Shown here: positions 1 through 6,787 of the stretch, in pieces
How the letters are laid out: each line of letters opens with the position of its first letter
Position numbering within the stretch: position 1 is the first letter of the stretch
Assembly: GCA_947384015.1 (NCBI GenBank)
Contig: CANDFN010000013.1
Span: 1-15,884 of the forward strand
From: an uncultured Clostridia bacterium
GTDB taxonomy: Bacteria > Bacillota > Clostridia > Christensenellales > UBA1242
DNA length: 15,884 nucleotides
Direction of reading: 5' to 3'
The notes under the pieces: model-generated
What the model was told of the DNA's origin: nothing
Database searches by the model: none
The model's input: only the letters and a program-made list of their open reading frames with translations
Made by a program: the position numbers and the translations under genes

Positions 1-48
1 CGAGATGTATTATGGTGACTGGAGTTCAGACGTGTGCTCTTCCGATCT
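1..48. other. Illumina P7/TruSeq index adapter (non-genomic)
   Basis: Bases 1-6 (CGAGAT) are the end of the Illumina P7 oligonucleotide, 7-14 (GTATTATG) fit an 8-base i7 index, and 15-48 match the TruSeq read-2 adapter that ends in GCTCTTCCGATCT. On the minus strand, in the frame of the adjoining peptidase gene, it translates to the well-known contaminant peptide RKSTRLNSSH. It is library-construction sequence left at a contig end, and should be trimmed. Confidence 0.98.
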
Positions 49-854
49 ACTAAATCAAATTTATTATACCAAGAATAATCTTCTATTCTTGAACCATGAT
101 TTAACTTTATGTTAAATGTAATATATGTTTTGTTTATTTTTTCTGTTTTAACGCTAAAGAACTTGTCGTCTTTTATTGTTAAATAATTTAAAGGTAATTT
201 TTCAAAACCTTCCACTATTTTTAGCTTATTGTAGAAGTTTTCCAATAACAACTTTTTAATTTTCTTTAAAGGTAATGGCGAAACTATTGTTGCTTCCATA
301 TTATTTGCAATAAACCATTTTTCAGCAAAAGTGCGCACATCTGTTGCCTTTATACTTTTAACAGTTTTTTCATCACCTAGGATACGTCCTTTTAAAAACT
401 TTTCTTTGTAAATGTTGTAATAATTTTCGTAATCGTTCTTTTGGTCATATTTATCTTCATAGCGTTTAATTTCTTGCAATACAACCTTTCTTTCTTCGTC
501 TAAAAGTTTTTCTGTTAACAAGGAATGATTTAGGCACTCTTCTAAATAATCTAAATACATTTTAATGTCTTTATTTAACACATTAGCTTTAAAAGAAATA
601 CTACGCCAAGAAGTTGCCGCGTTTTCATAACCAAATTTACTACATATATCATTAATCTCTTGCTTTGTGTGCATCTCTGTGCCTGTGAACATCATATGCT
701 CTACCAAATGCGCAAGACCAGGGATTGGCTCTACCCTAGCCCCACATGGGAAATTTATGCTGATATAGGTTACATCAGTTACCCTATTTTTTGCATAATA
801 AAGTTCACCACCATTAGGTAACTTTACTTGTTTTAAAATTCTTTTCTTTCTCAT
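49..854 (-). CDS. M16 family zinc metallopeptidase, partial (C-terminus missing)
   Basis: N-terminal 268 residues of an M16 (insulinase/processing-peptidase-like) protein. Residues 49-53 read HLVEH, the inverted zinc motif HxxEH: His49 and His53 as ligands, Glu52 as catalytic base. The segment VVLQEIKRYED near residues 124-134 supplies the probable third ligand, Glu128. The following region (TDVRTFAEKWFIANNMEATIV-type pattern, residues about 170-193) is the usual end of the first M16 domain. Family members have about 400-430 residues, so roughly a third or more is missing because the contig ends in adapter. The start is the ATG at 854, preceded by AGAAGG five bases upstream. It has its own promoter just inside the terminator of the ABC operon. 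Such peptidases in Clostridia are often found as pairs of uncertain physiological role; the substrate is unknown. Absence of a signal peptide suggests a cytoplasmic enzyme. Confidence 0.9.
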
Positions 855-889
855 CTTTACCTTCTTTAATAATTTGCTATATAGAAAAA

Positions 890-918
890 ATATTATCACA
901 ACAAAATTTTTATGTCAA
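890..918 (-). promoter_or_regulatory. Sigma-A-type promoter of the M16 peptidase gene
   Basis: On the minus strand, TTGACA (918-913) and TAATAT (895-890) are separated by exactly 17 bases, with a TGA (extended -10, TGn) just before the -10. Predicted transcription start is near 883, giving a leader of about 29 bases that contains the ribosome binding site. The -35 lies directly at the T-tract of the preceding terminator. Confidence 0.8.
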
Positions 919-949
919 GAAAAATCGCATACTATGGGTATGCGATTTT
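919..949 (-). terminator. Intrinsic terminator of the marR-ABC operon
   Basis: A perfect 12-bp stem (921-932 with 938-949) with a 5-base loop begins three bases after the ABC gene's TAA and is followed on the minus strand by TTTTTC. It closes the operon; the promoter of the next gene starts immediately after. Confidence 0.9.
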
Positions 950-952
950 ATA

Positions 953-3652
953 TTACTCACTGCGAAGAGCAAGCACTGGATCCTTTTTAGTTGCTATGCG
1001 TGAAGGCACTAAACCTGCTAAGAAAGTTAATCCAACACTTATTGCAATCAATATTAAACAAGGAAGCGGTTGAAGAACGGCAAGCGAACCAACCCCTGTA
1101 AAGCTTTTTAAGATTAAACTTACAAAGACTGATAAAATTCCAGCAATACCAACACCTACCAAACCTGATACTAAACCTATAATTACAGTTTCAGCAGTAA
1201 ACACCCAGAAGATGTCTCTCTTTGACGCACCCACACTTCTTAACACACCAATCTCTTTTGTGCGTTCTATTACAGATGTGTAAGTAATAATGCTTATCAT
1301 TATGCTAGAAACTAGAAGTGAAATTGCAGCAAAAGCAATTAATACATATGAGATTATGTTAACCAAATTTTTTAACATATTGGTTATTAATTGACTGCTA
1401 TCTGAGTAAACAAGTTTAAATTCCGCAGTTTCATTATAACTTGCTATCATTGCTTCTATATCATCCTTTGCATCAAAACTTTTTGCATAGAACTGAACAC
1501 CTAATGGAATATCACTTGCACCAAACACTTGTAGATAAATATCTATTATTTTTTCGTAAGGAAGAGTTATATTGAACTTCTTTAAAGCAACATCCATATT
1601 AACTGGAGAAGTGTAATTAAATAACTCTGCATACTCTGTAAAATAAGTATTTAATTCATTTATCTCTGCCTTATAAGATACAGGGAAATCTTGAGTTGCC
1701 TTTGTAGGGTTGAATTCTAATTCACCATCTGCGTTTTCTGCAAAATAAATGTTATAAATTTCTTGGACTACTTGCGACTTTTTACAGTTTTCTTTATATT
1801 CTTCGCTAAGTTCTTTTGTATACATTATACCGTCGCTAAAGATAGAACCTGCCGCATCTTCTTTTAATTGCAAAACGCAAGTTATGGTTAAATCCATACC
1901 CATATTTTCTTGCCCTGCAAGATTGTATAAGGCTACCGCATTACCATCTTTTTGATATTCACTAAAATATGCACTTGTTGGTTCTCCCATATCGGCTGGG
2001 AAACTAAAATTATTAAAGTTAACCCTTGGAGCAATAACTTTTTTAGTTCCGTCTGTTGTAATGTTATAATATGTATCATTATAAAGCAATCGGTATTGTT
2101 GACCAATTATATCTTCCATTTTCATTTCGGTTGCAGACAAATTTCCGTCACCTAAACCTAAACCAAATAAAGTATAGATTGATGTTTTACTACCATTTAA
2201 AACCAATGCTACTTCGTTTGCTTTTTCTGGATATTTAGCATTTTCACCCAGCATGTTATACATAGAAAGAACATAATCCTTGTCTAGACCTTTAAAGAAA
2301 GTTGAATTTACACTACCGTTTAAAGCGCTGGAAGATTGCTTACTATTTACAGGAACATATGCTGCGGTTGGAAGCATATCTGTGGCAAACTTTTCGTTAT
2401 ATCTAATTAAACGCATATCACTTGCATATACAACATTATAATCGTTAATTAAATCTCTTTTATCTTTATTAGAGTAATAGTCTTCCACATAATCTACAAA
2501 TTCTGTGCCAAAGTAATTATATTTACCCAAATCCATTAACTGTGTTGTTGGGTCGTAAACCGAAACTTTATCATTATCAGTTTTACTATTACCACTCTCT
2601 CCAGAGTCTCCAGACATAGTGTCAATAACTTTGTTTGTATCTAATGCCATATACAATACAGAAACAGGGTAACTGCTTAAACTTTGACTTTGCATGTTAT
2701 TTATGTAACCCGTCATGCCTGAACTTACAGCCAAAATTAAAGCAATGCCTATAATGCCAATACTTCCAGCAATAGACACCATTATGGTTCTACCCTTTTT
2801 AGAAAGCAAATTTTTTAAACTTAAAAACATTGCTGTAAAGAAAGACATTGAAGTTCTTTCTCTTTTTTTCTTCTTTATCTTTTTGCCTTTTTGTTCTAAT
2901 TCTTCACGTGCTTTTTGTTCATCCTTTTCTTTTTCTTGTTTGCGATTTGCTGTATCTCTTTCACATTCCTCTTGAGAATAAGGCTTGCTGTCTTCAAGCA
3001 ATTCGCCGTCTAGCAAGCGAATGATACGATTAGAATACTGTTCTGCCAACTCTGGATTGTGTGTAACCATAATCACAAGCCTATCTTTACTAACTTCTTT
3101 TAAAAGGTCCATAATTTGAACACTTGTTTTACTATCTAACGCACCCGTAGGTTCGTCTGCTAAAATAATTTCTGGGTTATTAACCAAAGCACGAGCAATT
3201 GCCACACGTTGCATTTGTCCGCCAGAAAGCTGGCTTGGTTTGGATTTTAATTTATCTCCAAGTCCAACGCGTTTTAAAACCTCTACTGCGCGAGCACGCC
3301 TATCGCTCTTTTTAGTTCCGCTTAATGTAAGCGCTAGTTCTACATTTTCTAGCACTGTTTGGTGTGGTATTAAATTATAGCTTTGAAAAACAAAACCAAC
3401 ACGATGGTTACGATAATTGTCCCAATCCTTGTCTTTGTAATTTTTGGTAGAAACTCCGTCTATGACAAGATCTCCACCATTATATCTATCTAACCCTCCA
3501 ATGACGTTTAAAAGAGTTGTTTTCCCGCAACCACTTGGGCCAAGTATTGAAACAAATTCACTACGCCTAAAACGCATAGTTACACCCTTTAAAGCATCAA
3601 CCTTTGTATCTTTTAATTCGTAGGTCTTTACAATACTTTTAATTTCCAGCAT
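953..3652 (-). CDS. ABC transporter, ATPase fused to FtsX/MacB-type permease
   Basis: An 899-residue single-chain type VII (MacB-like) ABC protein. The ATPase occupies residues 1-220: Walker A GPSGCGKTT 38-46, Q-loop Gln90, signature LSGGQ 142-146, Walker B IILADE 162-167 with D-loop ALD, switch His198. A Lys/Glu/Arg-rich linker (about 225-268, coiled-coil-like) leads to TM1 (about 288-312). Then comes a very large extracellular region (about 313-757), then three more membrane segments (about 765-792, 816-848, 862-882) with the cytoplasmic ERTKEIGVLRSVGASKRDI coupling helix between TM2 and TM3. Proteins of this fold use ATP to move an extracytoplasmic domain, for efflux of peptides or antibiotics or for signalling; the substrate here cannot be told. 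ATG at 3652 with AGGAG six bases upstream; it overlaps the end of the marR-type gene by 14 bases, so the two are translationally coupled. No separate partner subunit is adjacent. Confidence 0.95.
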   Translation of the reverse strand: MLEIKSIVKTYELKDTKVDALKGVTMRFRRSEFVSILGPSGCGKTTLLNVIGGLDRYNGGDLVIDGVSTKNYKDKDWDNYRNHRVGFVFQSYNLIPHQTVLENVELALTLSGTKKSDRRARAVEVLKRVGLGDKLKSKPSQLSGGQMQRVAIARALVNNPEIILADEPTGALDSKTSVQIMDLLKEVSKDRLVIMVTHNPELAEQYSNRIIRLLDGELLEDSKPYSQEECERDTANRKQEKEKDEQKAREELEQKGKKIKKKKRERTSMSFFTAMFLSLKNLLSKKGRTIMVSIAGSIGIIGIALILAVSSGMTGYINNMQSQSLSSYPVSVLYMALDTNKVIDTMSGDSGESGNSKTDNDKVSVYDPTTQLMDLGKYNYFGTEFVDYVEDYYSNKDKRDLINDYNVVYASDMRLIRYNEKFATDMLPTAAYVPVNSKQSSSALNGSVNSTFFKGLDKDYVLSMYNMLGENAKYPEKANEVALVLNGSKTSIYTLFGLGLGDGNLSATEMKMEDIIGQQYRLLYNDTYYNITTDGTKKVIAPRVNFNNFSFPADMGEPTSAYFSEYQKDGNAVALYNLAGQENMGMDLTITCVLQLKEDAAGSIFSDGIMYTKELSEEYKENCKKSQVVQEIYNIYFAENADGELEFNPTKATQDFPVSYKAEINELNTYFTEYAELFNYTSPVNMDVALKKFNITLPYEKIIDIYLQVFGASDIPLGVQFYAKSFDAKDDIEAMIASYNETAEFKLVYSDSSQLITNMLKNLVNIISYVLIAFAAISLLVSSIMISIITYTSVIERTKEIGVLRSVGASKRDIFWVFTAETVIIGLVSGLVGVGIAGILSVFVSLILKSFTGVGSLAVLQPLPCLILIAISVGLTFLAGLVPSRIATKKDPVLALRSE

Positions 3653-4073
3653 CTCTTACTCCTATCATAAATTTATGTGTTAATTTTTGTAGATTGTTTA
3701 CTTCTTCTTGCGAAAAATCTTTTAATGCTTTGTCTACAATTTCTTTAATATGCTTTTTTAGTTCTCTTGCTACAGCTTCTCCTGTTTTTGAAAGTTTAAG
3801 CATATAACGTCTTTCACCTTCTCCAACCTTTTCTATATAACCTTTGCTAATTAAATCTTTAACTGCACGTGTTGTGTTTGCCTTGTCTACACCAATCGCT
3901 TCTGTAAGTGCAGCCATTGTCATTTGCTTATTTAAATATAAATAAGTTAAATAACGTGTGTGAAAACATGTTAAAGAAAATTGCGCAAGATATTTAGATT
4001 CTAACGCACGCGTCCTCTTCAATATTGATGTTATTGAATCAATAAACTCTAACTCAAGAAATTCTAAACTCAT
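3639..4073 (-). CDS. MarR family transcriptional regulator
   Basis: 144 residues from the chosen start. A winged helix-turn-helix is clear: the MTMAALTEAIGVDKANTTRA segment (residues about 51-70) is the HTH, followed by LISKGYIEKVGEGERRYMLK, the wing, and LSKTGEAVARELK, start of the long dimerisation helix. MarR proteins are dimeric repressors that release DNA on binding small phenolic or drug-like ligands or on oxidation. An in-frame ATG at 4091 exists, but it lies between the -35 and the -10 of a strong promoter, so translation from it is unlikely; the ATG at 4073 sits seven bases after the -10. No Shine-Dalgarno precedes either. The gene overlaps the downstream ABC transporter gene by 14 bases, and probably controls that operon, itself included. 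Confidence 0.9.
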   Translation of the reverse strand: MSLEFLELEFIDSITSILKRTRALESKYLAQFSLTCFHTRYLTYLYLNKQMTMAALTEAIGVDKANTTRAVKDLISKGYIEKVGEGERRYMLKLSKTGEAVARELKKHIKEIVDKALKDFSQEEVNNLQKLTHKFMIGVRDAGN

Positions 4074-4079
4074 AGCATG

Positions 4080-4108
4080 ATAATAACACATTTAAGTTGA
4101 GTTGTCAA
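4080..4108 (-). promoter_or_regulatory. Sigma-A-type promoter of the marR-ABC operon
   Basis: Minus strand TTGACA (4108-4103), 17-base spacer, TATTAT (4085-4080), with TGT just before the -10 (extended -10). Transcription should start about seven bases after the -10, which is the A of the ATG at 4073, making the message leaderless or nearly so. Confidence 0.8.
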
Positions 4109-4109
4109 C
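4096..4109. promoter_or_regulatory. Candidate MarR operator (inverted repeat on the -35)
   Basis: GTTGA (4096-4100) and TCAAC (4105-4109) form an inverted repeat with a 4-base centre, covering the whole -35 of the marR-type promoter. MarR dimers bind such palindromes and block RNA polymerase, so this is the best candidate for autoregulation. The arms are short, and binding is inferred, not shown. Confidence 0.45.
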
Positions 4110-4180
4110 CAAAAACATTAAGTTTTTATAGCTTTAATTGATACTTTATGTTGATAGCCACCACTTTTTCTTAATTAAAT

Positions 4181-4215
4181 AAAAAAACAGCACACCAAAA
4201 TGCGCTGATTTTTTA
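4181..4215 (-). terminator. Intrinsic terminator after sigG
   Basis: On the minus strand CAGCGC (4207-4202) pairs with GTGCTG (4193-4188), including one G-U pair, and is flanked by an A-tract before and seven Ts (4187-4181) after. It follows the sigG stop codon directly. Confidence 0.85.
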
Positions 4216-4986
4216 TTACAAACTATTCTTTATATGATTTAATGCGTTTTTTTCTAACCTACTAACTTGAGCTTGGGATATGCCAACCGTATCGCTAACT
4301 TCTACTTGAGTTTTTCCTAAAAAATAGCGTAAGTTTAAAATTTCTCTTTCCCTATCTTCTAAAAGTTTTATAGCATCAAGCAAATCGGTGTGGTCAATCC
4401 ATTTTTCTATTGAATGTTCGTTATCTGCAATATGCTCGTCTAAACGCAATTCTTCATTATTATCATTATAATAGGTTTCGTCTAGCGAAATTGGTGCAGT
4501 AACAGAATCTATTGCATCATAAACCTCACGTATTGTTAGGTTTAAATCGGTTGCAATTTCTTCTATAGCCACTTCATCATTCCTATCCTTTTGCAATCTT
4601 TCCTTGCTTTTTAACACCGAATATGCGGTATCTCGCAAACTTCTACTTACTCGCATTACTGAAGAATCCCTCAAAAATCGCTTAATTTCGCCAATTATCA
4701 TTGGAACCGCATAAGTAGAGAACTGAACATTTATTGTAATATCAAAATTATCTACTGCTTTTAATAAGCCAACACAACCAACTTGAAAGATATCGTCCAT
4801 ATTTTCTTTACTTGTAACAAAACGTTGTGCTACAGATAATACTAAACGCATATTACAATATATAAAGTAATCTTTAGATACTTCATCACCAGCCTTAATT
4901 TTATTTAACAATTCGTTGCTTTGTGCGCGAGTTAGTTTTGGCAAACTGCTTGTATCAACCCCACAAATATAAACTCTTCTTGACAT
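4216..4986 (-). CDS. sigG: RNA polymerase sporulation sigma factor SigG
   Basis: Forespore-specific sigma-70 family factor that directs late forespore gene expression after engulfment. 256 residues, matching the family length. The N-terminus MSRRVYICGVDTSSLPKL is the diagnostic SigG opening (VEICGVDTS.LP) and separates it from SigF. Region 2 includes DIFQVGCVGLLKAVDNFD (65-82) and FSTYAVPMIIGEIKRFLRD (89-107); region 4 carries the helix-turn-helix GKTQVEVSDTVGISQAQVSR (224-243). An upstream in-frame ATG at 5031 would add 15 residues unlike the family; the ATG at 4986 has GAGG about six bases upstream and is the better start. It is divergent from spoIIGA, so it cannot receive read-through from sigE as in Bacillus. 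At the position equivalent to Asn45 of B. subtilis SigG (NGNLRLVLS) this protein has Tyr43 (YCNMRLVLS). Confidence 0.95.
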   Translation of the reverse strand: MSRRVYICGVDTSSLPKLTRAQSNELLNKIKAGDEVSKDYFIYCNMRLVLSVAQRFVTSKENMDDIFQVGCVGLLKAVDNFDITINVQFSTYAVPMIIGEIKRFLRDSSVMRVSRSLRDTAYSVLKSKERLQKDRNDEVAIEEIATDLNLTIREVYDAIDSVTAPISLDETYYNDNNEELRLDEHIADNEHSIEKWIDHTDLLDAIKLLEDREREILNLRYFLGKTQVEVSDTVGISQAQVSRLEKNALNHIKNSL

Positions 4987-5000
4987 AATAACCTCAAAAT

Positions 5001-5029
5001 TATTGTGCCGAAGATTTTTAAATTTATTC
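5001..5029 (-). promoter_or_regulatory. Candidate forespore (SigF/SigG) promoter of sigG
   Basis: On the minus strand GAATA (5029-5025), which fits the SigG -35 (G[A/C]ATA), lies 17 bases before CACAATA (5007-5001), close to the SigG -10 CATnnTA (one mismatch). The implied transcription start falls at or just before the GAGG ribosome binding site, giving a leader of under ten bases, which weakens the call. Confidence 0.35.
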
Positions 5030-5097
5030 AAATAAAAGAAATTAGAAAAAATTCGCTAAAATTTTACAACTAAAAACAAAACTTCTAAAATTAAAAT

Positions 5098-5126
5098 TTG
5101 TTTTAAATAATCCTTATATATATAAT
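5098..5126 (+). promoter_or_regulatory. Candidate sigma-A promoter of spoIIGA-sigE
   Basis: TATAAT (5121-5126) is a perfect -10; TTGTTT (5098-5103), 17 bases upstream, matches only the TTG of a -35, as is common for activator-dependent promoters. Transcription would start at about 5133, the A of the spoIIGA ATG. TTCGCTA at 5052-5058 matches five of seven bases of a Spo0A box (TTCGACA), which is weak. Confidence 0.5.
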
Positions 5127-5132
5127 TTTAAT

Positions 5133-5936
5133 ATGAATATTTATATTGAAACTTTTTTGTTACAAAATTCCTTAATTAATTATTGTTTATTACGTTTGGT
5201 AGAATTAACAACTAAAAGCAAAACTAGTATATTTAGGCTTATAATTGCATCTATTTTAGGTTCTGTTTTTAGCGTAATTATTGCCATATTTTTAAACAAC
5301 AATTTAATAATTAATATATTTAAAATAATTTGCGCTTTTATTATGATTAAGGTTGCATTTAGGGTTAAAATTAAAAGTTTTATTTATAATTTTATTTTAC
5401 TATTCATTTACACATATGCTTTGGGCGGTGCTGTTATGGCTTTAACGGGTTCGGTTTACACAACTAATGCTGGAATTGTAATGAGCAGTAAAGTAAGCTT
5501 AGAAGTTATTTGTTTAACCTTAATTGCAGTAACTTATATATTTGAACTTGTAGCAAAACATATTAAGCAAAAGATTACATATGGTAGGCTTATCTACCAA
5601 CTTACTCTATATTTAGGTAATAAACATATTAAAATAAACGGATTTTTAGATACTGGCAATATGCTAAAATATGACGGAGAATCTGTTGTGGTTATAGATT
5701 TTCCCTCTTACATAAAGCTGGTAGACACTAATTTAATTAATTATTCTTTGACAAACACACAATCTGTAAAAACCGGCACTGTTAACGGAATCCAAAATTT
5801 AAAAATAATAAAATTAGACAAAATAAAAATAAAAAATGGCAAAAAAACAAAAATAATTCCTAATCAATATGTTGCAATAACTAATAAAATAAAAGCAGAT
5901 AATTATTCAGCTTTAATATCTCCTAATTTAATATAA
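5133..5936 (+). CDS. spoIIGA: SpoIIGA, membrane aspartic protease that activates pro-SigE
   Basis: SpoIIGA cleaves the N-terminal pro-region of SigE in the mother cell, in response to a signal (SpoIIR in Bacillus) from the forespore. The protein has 267 residues, somewhat shorter than the 309 of B. subtilis. The N-terminal half holds about five membrane segments (roughly residues 5-24, 33-54, 57-76, 83-107 and 124-141); the C-terminal half is a cytoplasmic protease domain with the active-site motif DTGN (Asp173-Asn176), in GFLDTGNML, and ends in YSALISPNLI, the conserved tail. The active enzyme works as a dimer because each chain gives one catalytic Asp. The start is fixed by the family-typical MNIYIETFLLQN; there is no Shine-Dalgarno, and the -10 lies six bases before the ATG. 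It is followed 78 bases later by its substrate gene sigE. It is unusually rich in Lys, Asn and Ile from AT-rich codons. Confidence 0.93.
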   Translation: MNIYIETFLLQNSLINYCLLRLVELTTKSKTSIFRLIIASILGSVFSVIIAIFLNNNLIINIFKIICAFIMIKVAFRVKIKSFIYNFILLFIYTYALGGAVMALTGSVYTTNAGIVMSSKVSLEVICLTLIAVTYIFELVAKHIKQKITYGRLIYQLTLYLGNKHIKINGFLDTGNMLKYDGESVVVIDFPSYIKLVDTNLINYSLTNTQSVKTGTVNGIQNLKIIKLDKIKIKNGKKTKIIPNQYVAITNKIKADNYSALISPNLI

Positions 5937-6014
5937 ATTAATTTTTAGAAGTATTAAAAACAAAAGAATTAAAATTTAAGAAATAATTAATAAATAAGGA
6001 GAAAAAGGAGAAAT

Positions 6015-6761
6015 ATGACACTATTTAAATTTATAAAAAAAATATTCAAAAATTTAATAAAATATTGCAAAAAAGCACGCAAAATTAATTTACTAGAAGC
6101 CGAAGATATTGTTCATTATATTTACACATCCGAAAGTCTACCTGCCCCACTAAAAATTGAGCGCGAAGTAGAATTAGTAAAAGCTTTTCAGGAAAACAAC
6201 GACCTTAAAGCAAAAGCCGAATTAATAGAACATAATCTTCGCCTTGTTATGTATATTGCTAAGCGTTTTGAAAGTAAAAAGTTAGATATTCAAGACTTAG
6301 TTTCTGTAGGCTCTATTGGTTTAATTAAAGCAGTTGACAGTTATAAATTAGACAAGAATATAAAACTTGCAACTTATGCAAGTAGATGTATTGAAAACGA
6401 AATTTTAATGTTTTTACGCAAAGCCAACAAAAGCCTTAACGATTTAAGTTTAGACGACCCACTCTCTAATGAAGAAGATGGTAACAGTTTAACTCTTGGC
6501 GAAATTATACCCGATGAAGAGCCTGCATACAACGAAATTGAGTTAAAGGACGAAAAAATTTATTTGTTGCGCTCTATAAAAACATTAAACGAACGAGAGC
6601 AAACAATTATGTATATGCGTTATGGTTTAAATGGGTATGAAGAACAAACACAAAAAGAAGTTGCTGACAGCATGAACATAAGTCAAAGTTATATTTCGCG
6701 ACTTGAAAAAAAAATATTACATAAGCTAAAAAATGAAATGAGCAGAAATATTGAGTTTTAA
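6015..6761 (+). CDS. sigE: RNA polymerase sporulation sigma factor SigE (pro-SigE)
   Basis: First mother-cell sigma factor of sporulation, made as an inactive precursor. 248 residues against 239 in B. subtilis. Residues 1-34 form the pro-region: a basic, amphipathic stretch that binds membrane, followed by HYIYTSESLPAPL (34-46), which aligns with YYIGGSEALPPPL around the known cleavage site, so cleavage is expected near His34-Tyr35. Region 2 includes NLRLVMYIAKRFE and DLVSVGSIGLIKAVDSY; KLATYASRCIENEILMFLR is the region 2.3-2.4 signature of SigE/SigK. Region 4 ends in TQKEVADSMNISQSYISRLE, the helix-turn-helix. The ATG is preceded by two copies of AAGGAG (5996-6001, 6005-6010), the second four bases away, predicting strong translation. 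Its neighbour spoIIGA encodes the processing enzyme. The stop codon lies inside the terminator shared with ftsZ. Confidence 0.96.
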   Translation: MTLFKFIKKIFKNLIKYCKKARKINLLEAEDIVHYIYTSESLPAPLKIEREVELVKAFQENNDLKAKAELIEHNLRLVMYIAKRFESKKLDIQDLVSVGSIGLIKAVDSYKLDKNIKLATYASRCIENEILMFLRKANKSLNDLSLDDPLSNEEDGNSLTLGEIIPDEEPAYNEIELKDEKIYLLRSIKTLNEREQTIMYMRYGLNGYEEQTQKEVADSMNISQSYISRLEKKILHKLKNEMSRNIEF

Positions 6762-6787
6762 AAAAAGCCACAAATGTGGCTTTTTTT
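6760..6787. terminator. Bidirectional terminator between sigE and ftsZ
   Basis: Seven As, GCCACA, a two-base loop, TGTGGC and seven Ts make a symmetrical hairpin that works on both strands. It separates the convergent sigE and ftsZ genes and includes the last two bases of the sigE stop and the first two positions of the ftsZ stop. Confidence 0.95.

Noticed and set aside
953..4109. marR-ABC operon as a mobile or recently transferred island
   Set aside because: Base composition looks like the rest, and there are no integrase, insertion sequence, tRNA or flanking repeats.
4987..5031. Upstream in-frame ATG extending SigG by 15 residues
   Set aside because: The extension is unlike SigG, which begins with the MSR..YICGVDTS pattern at 4986, where a GAGG site is properly placed.
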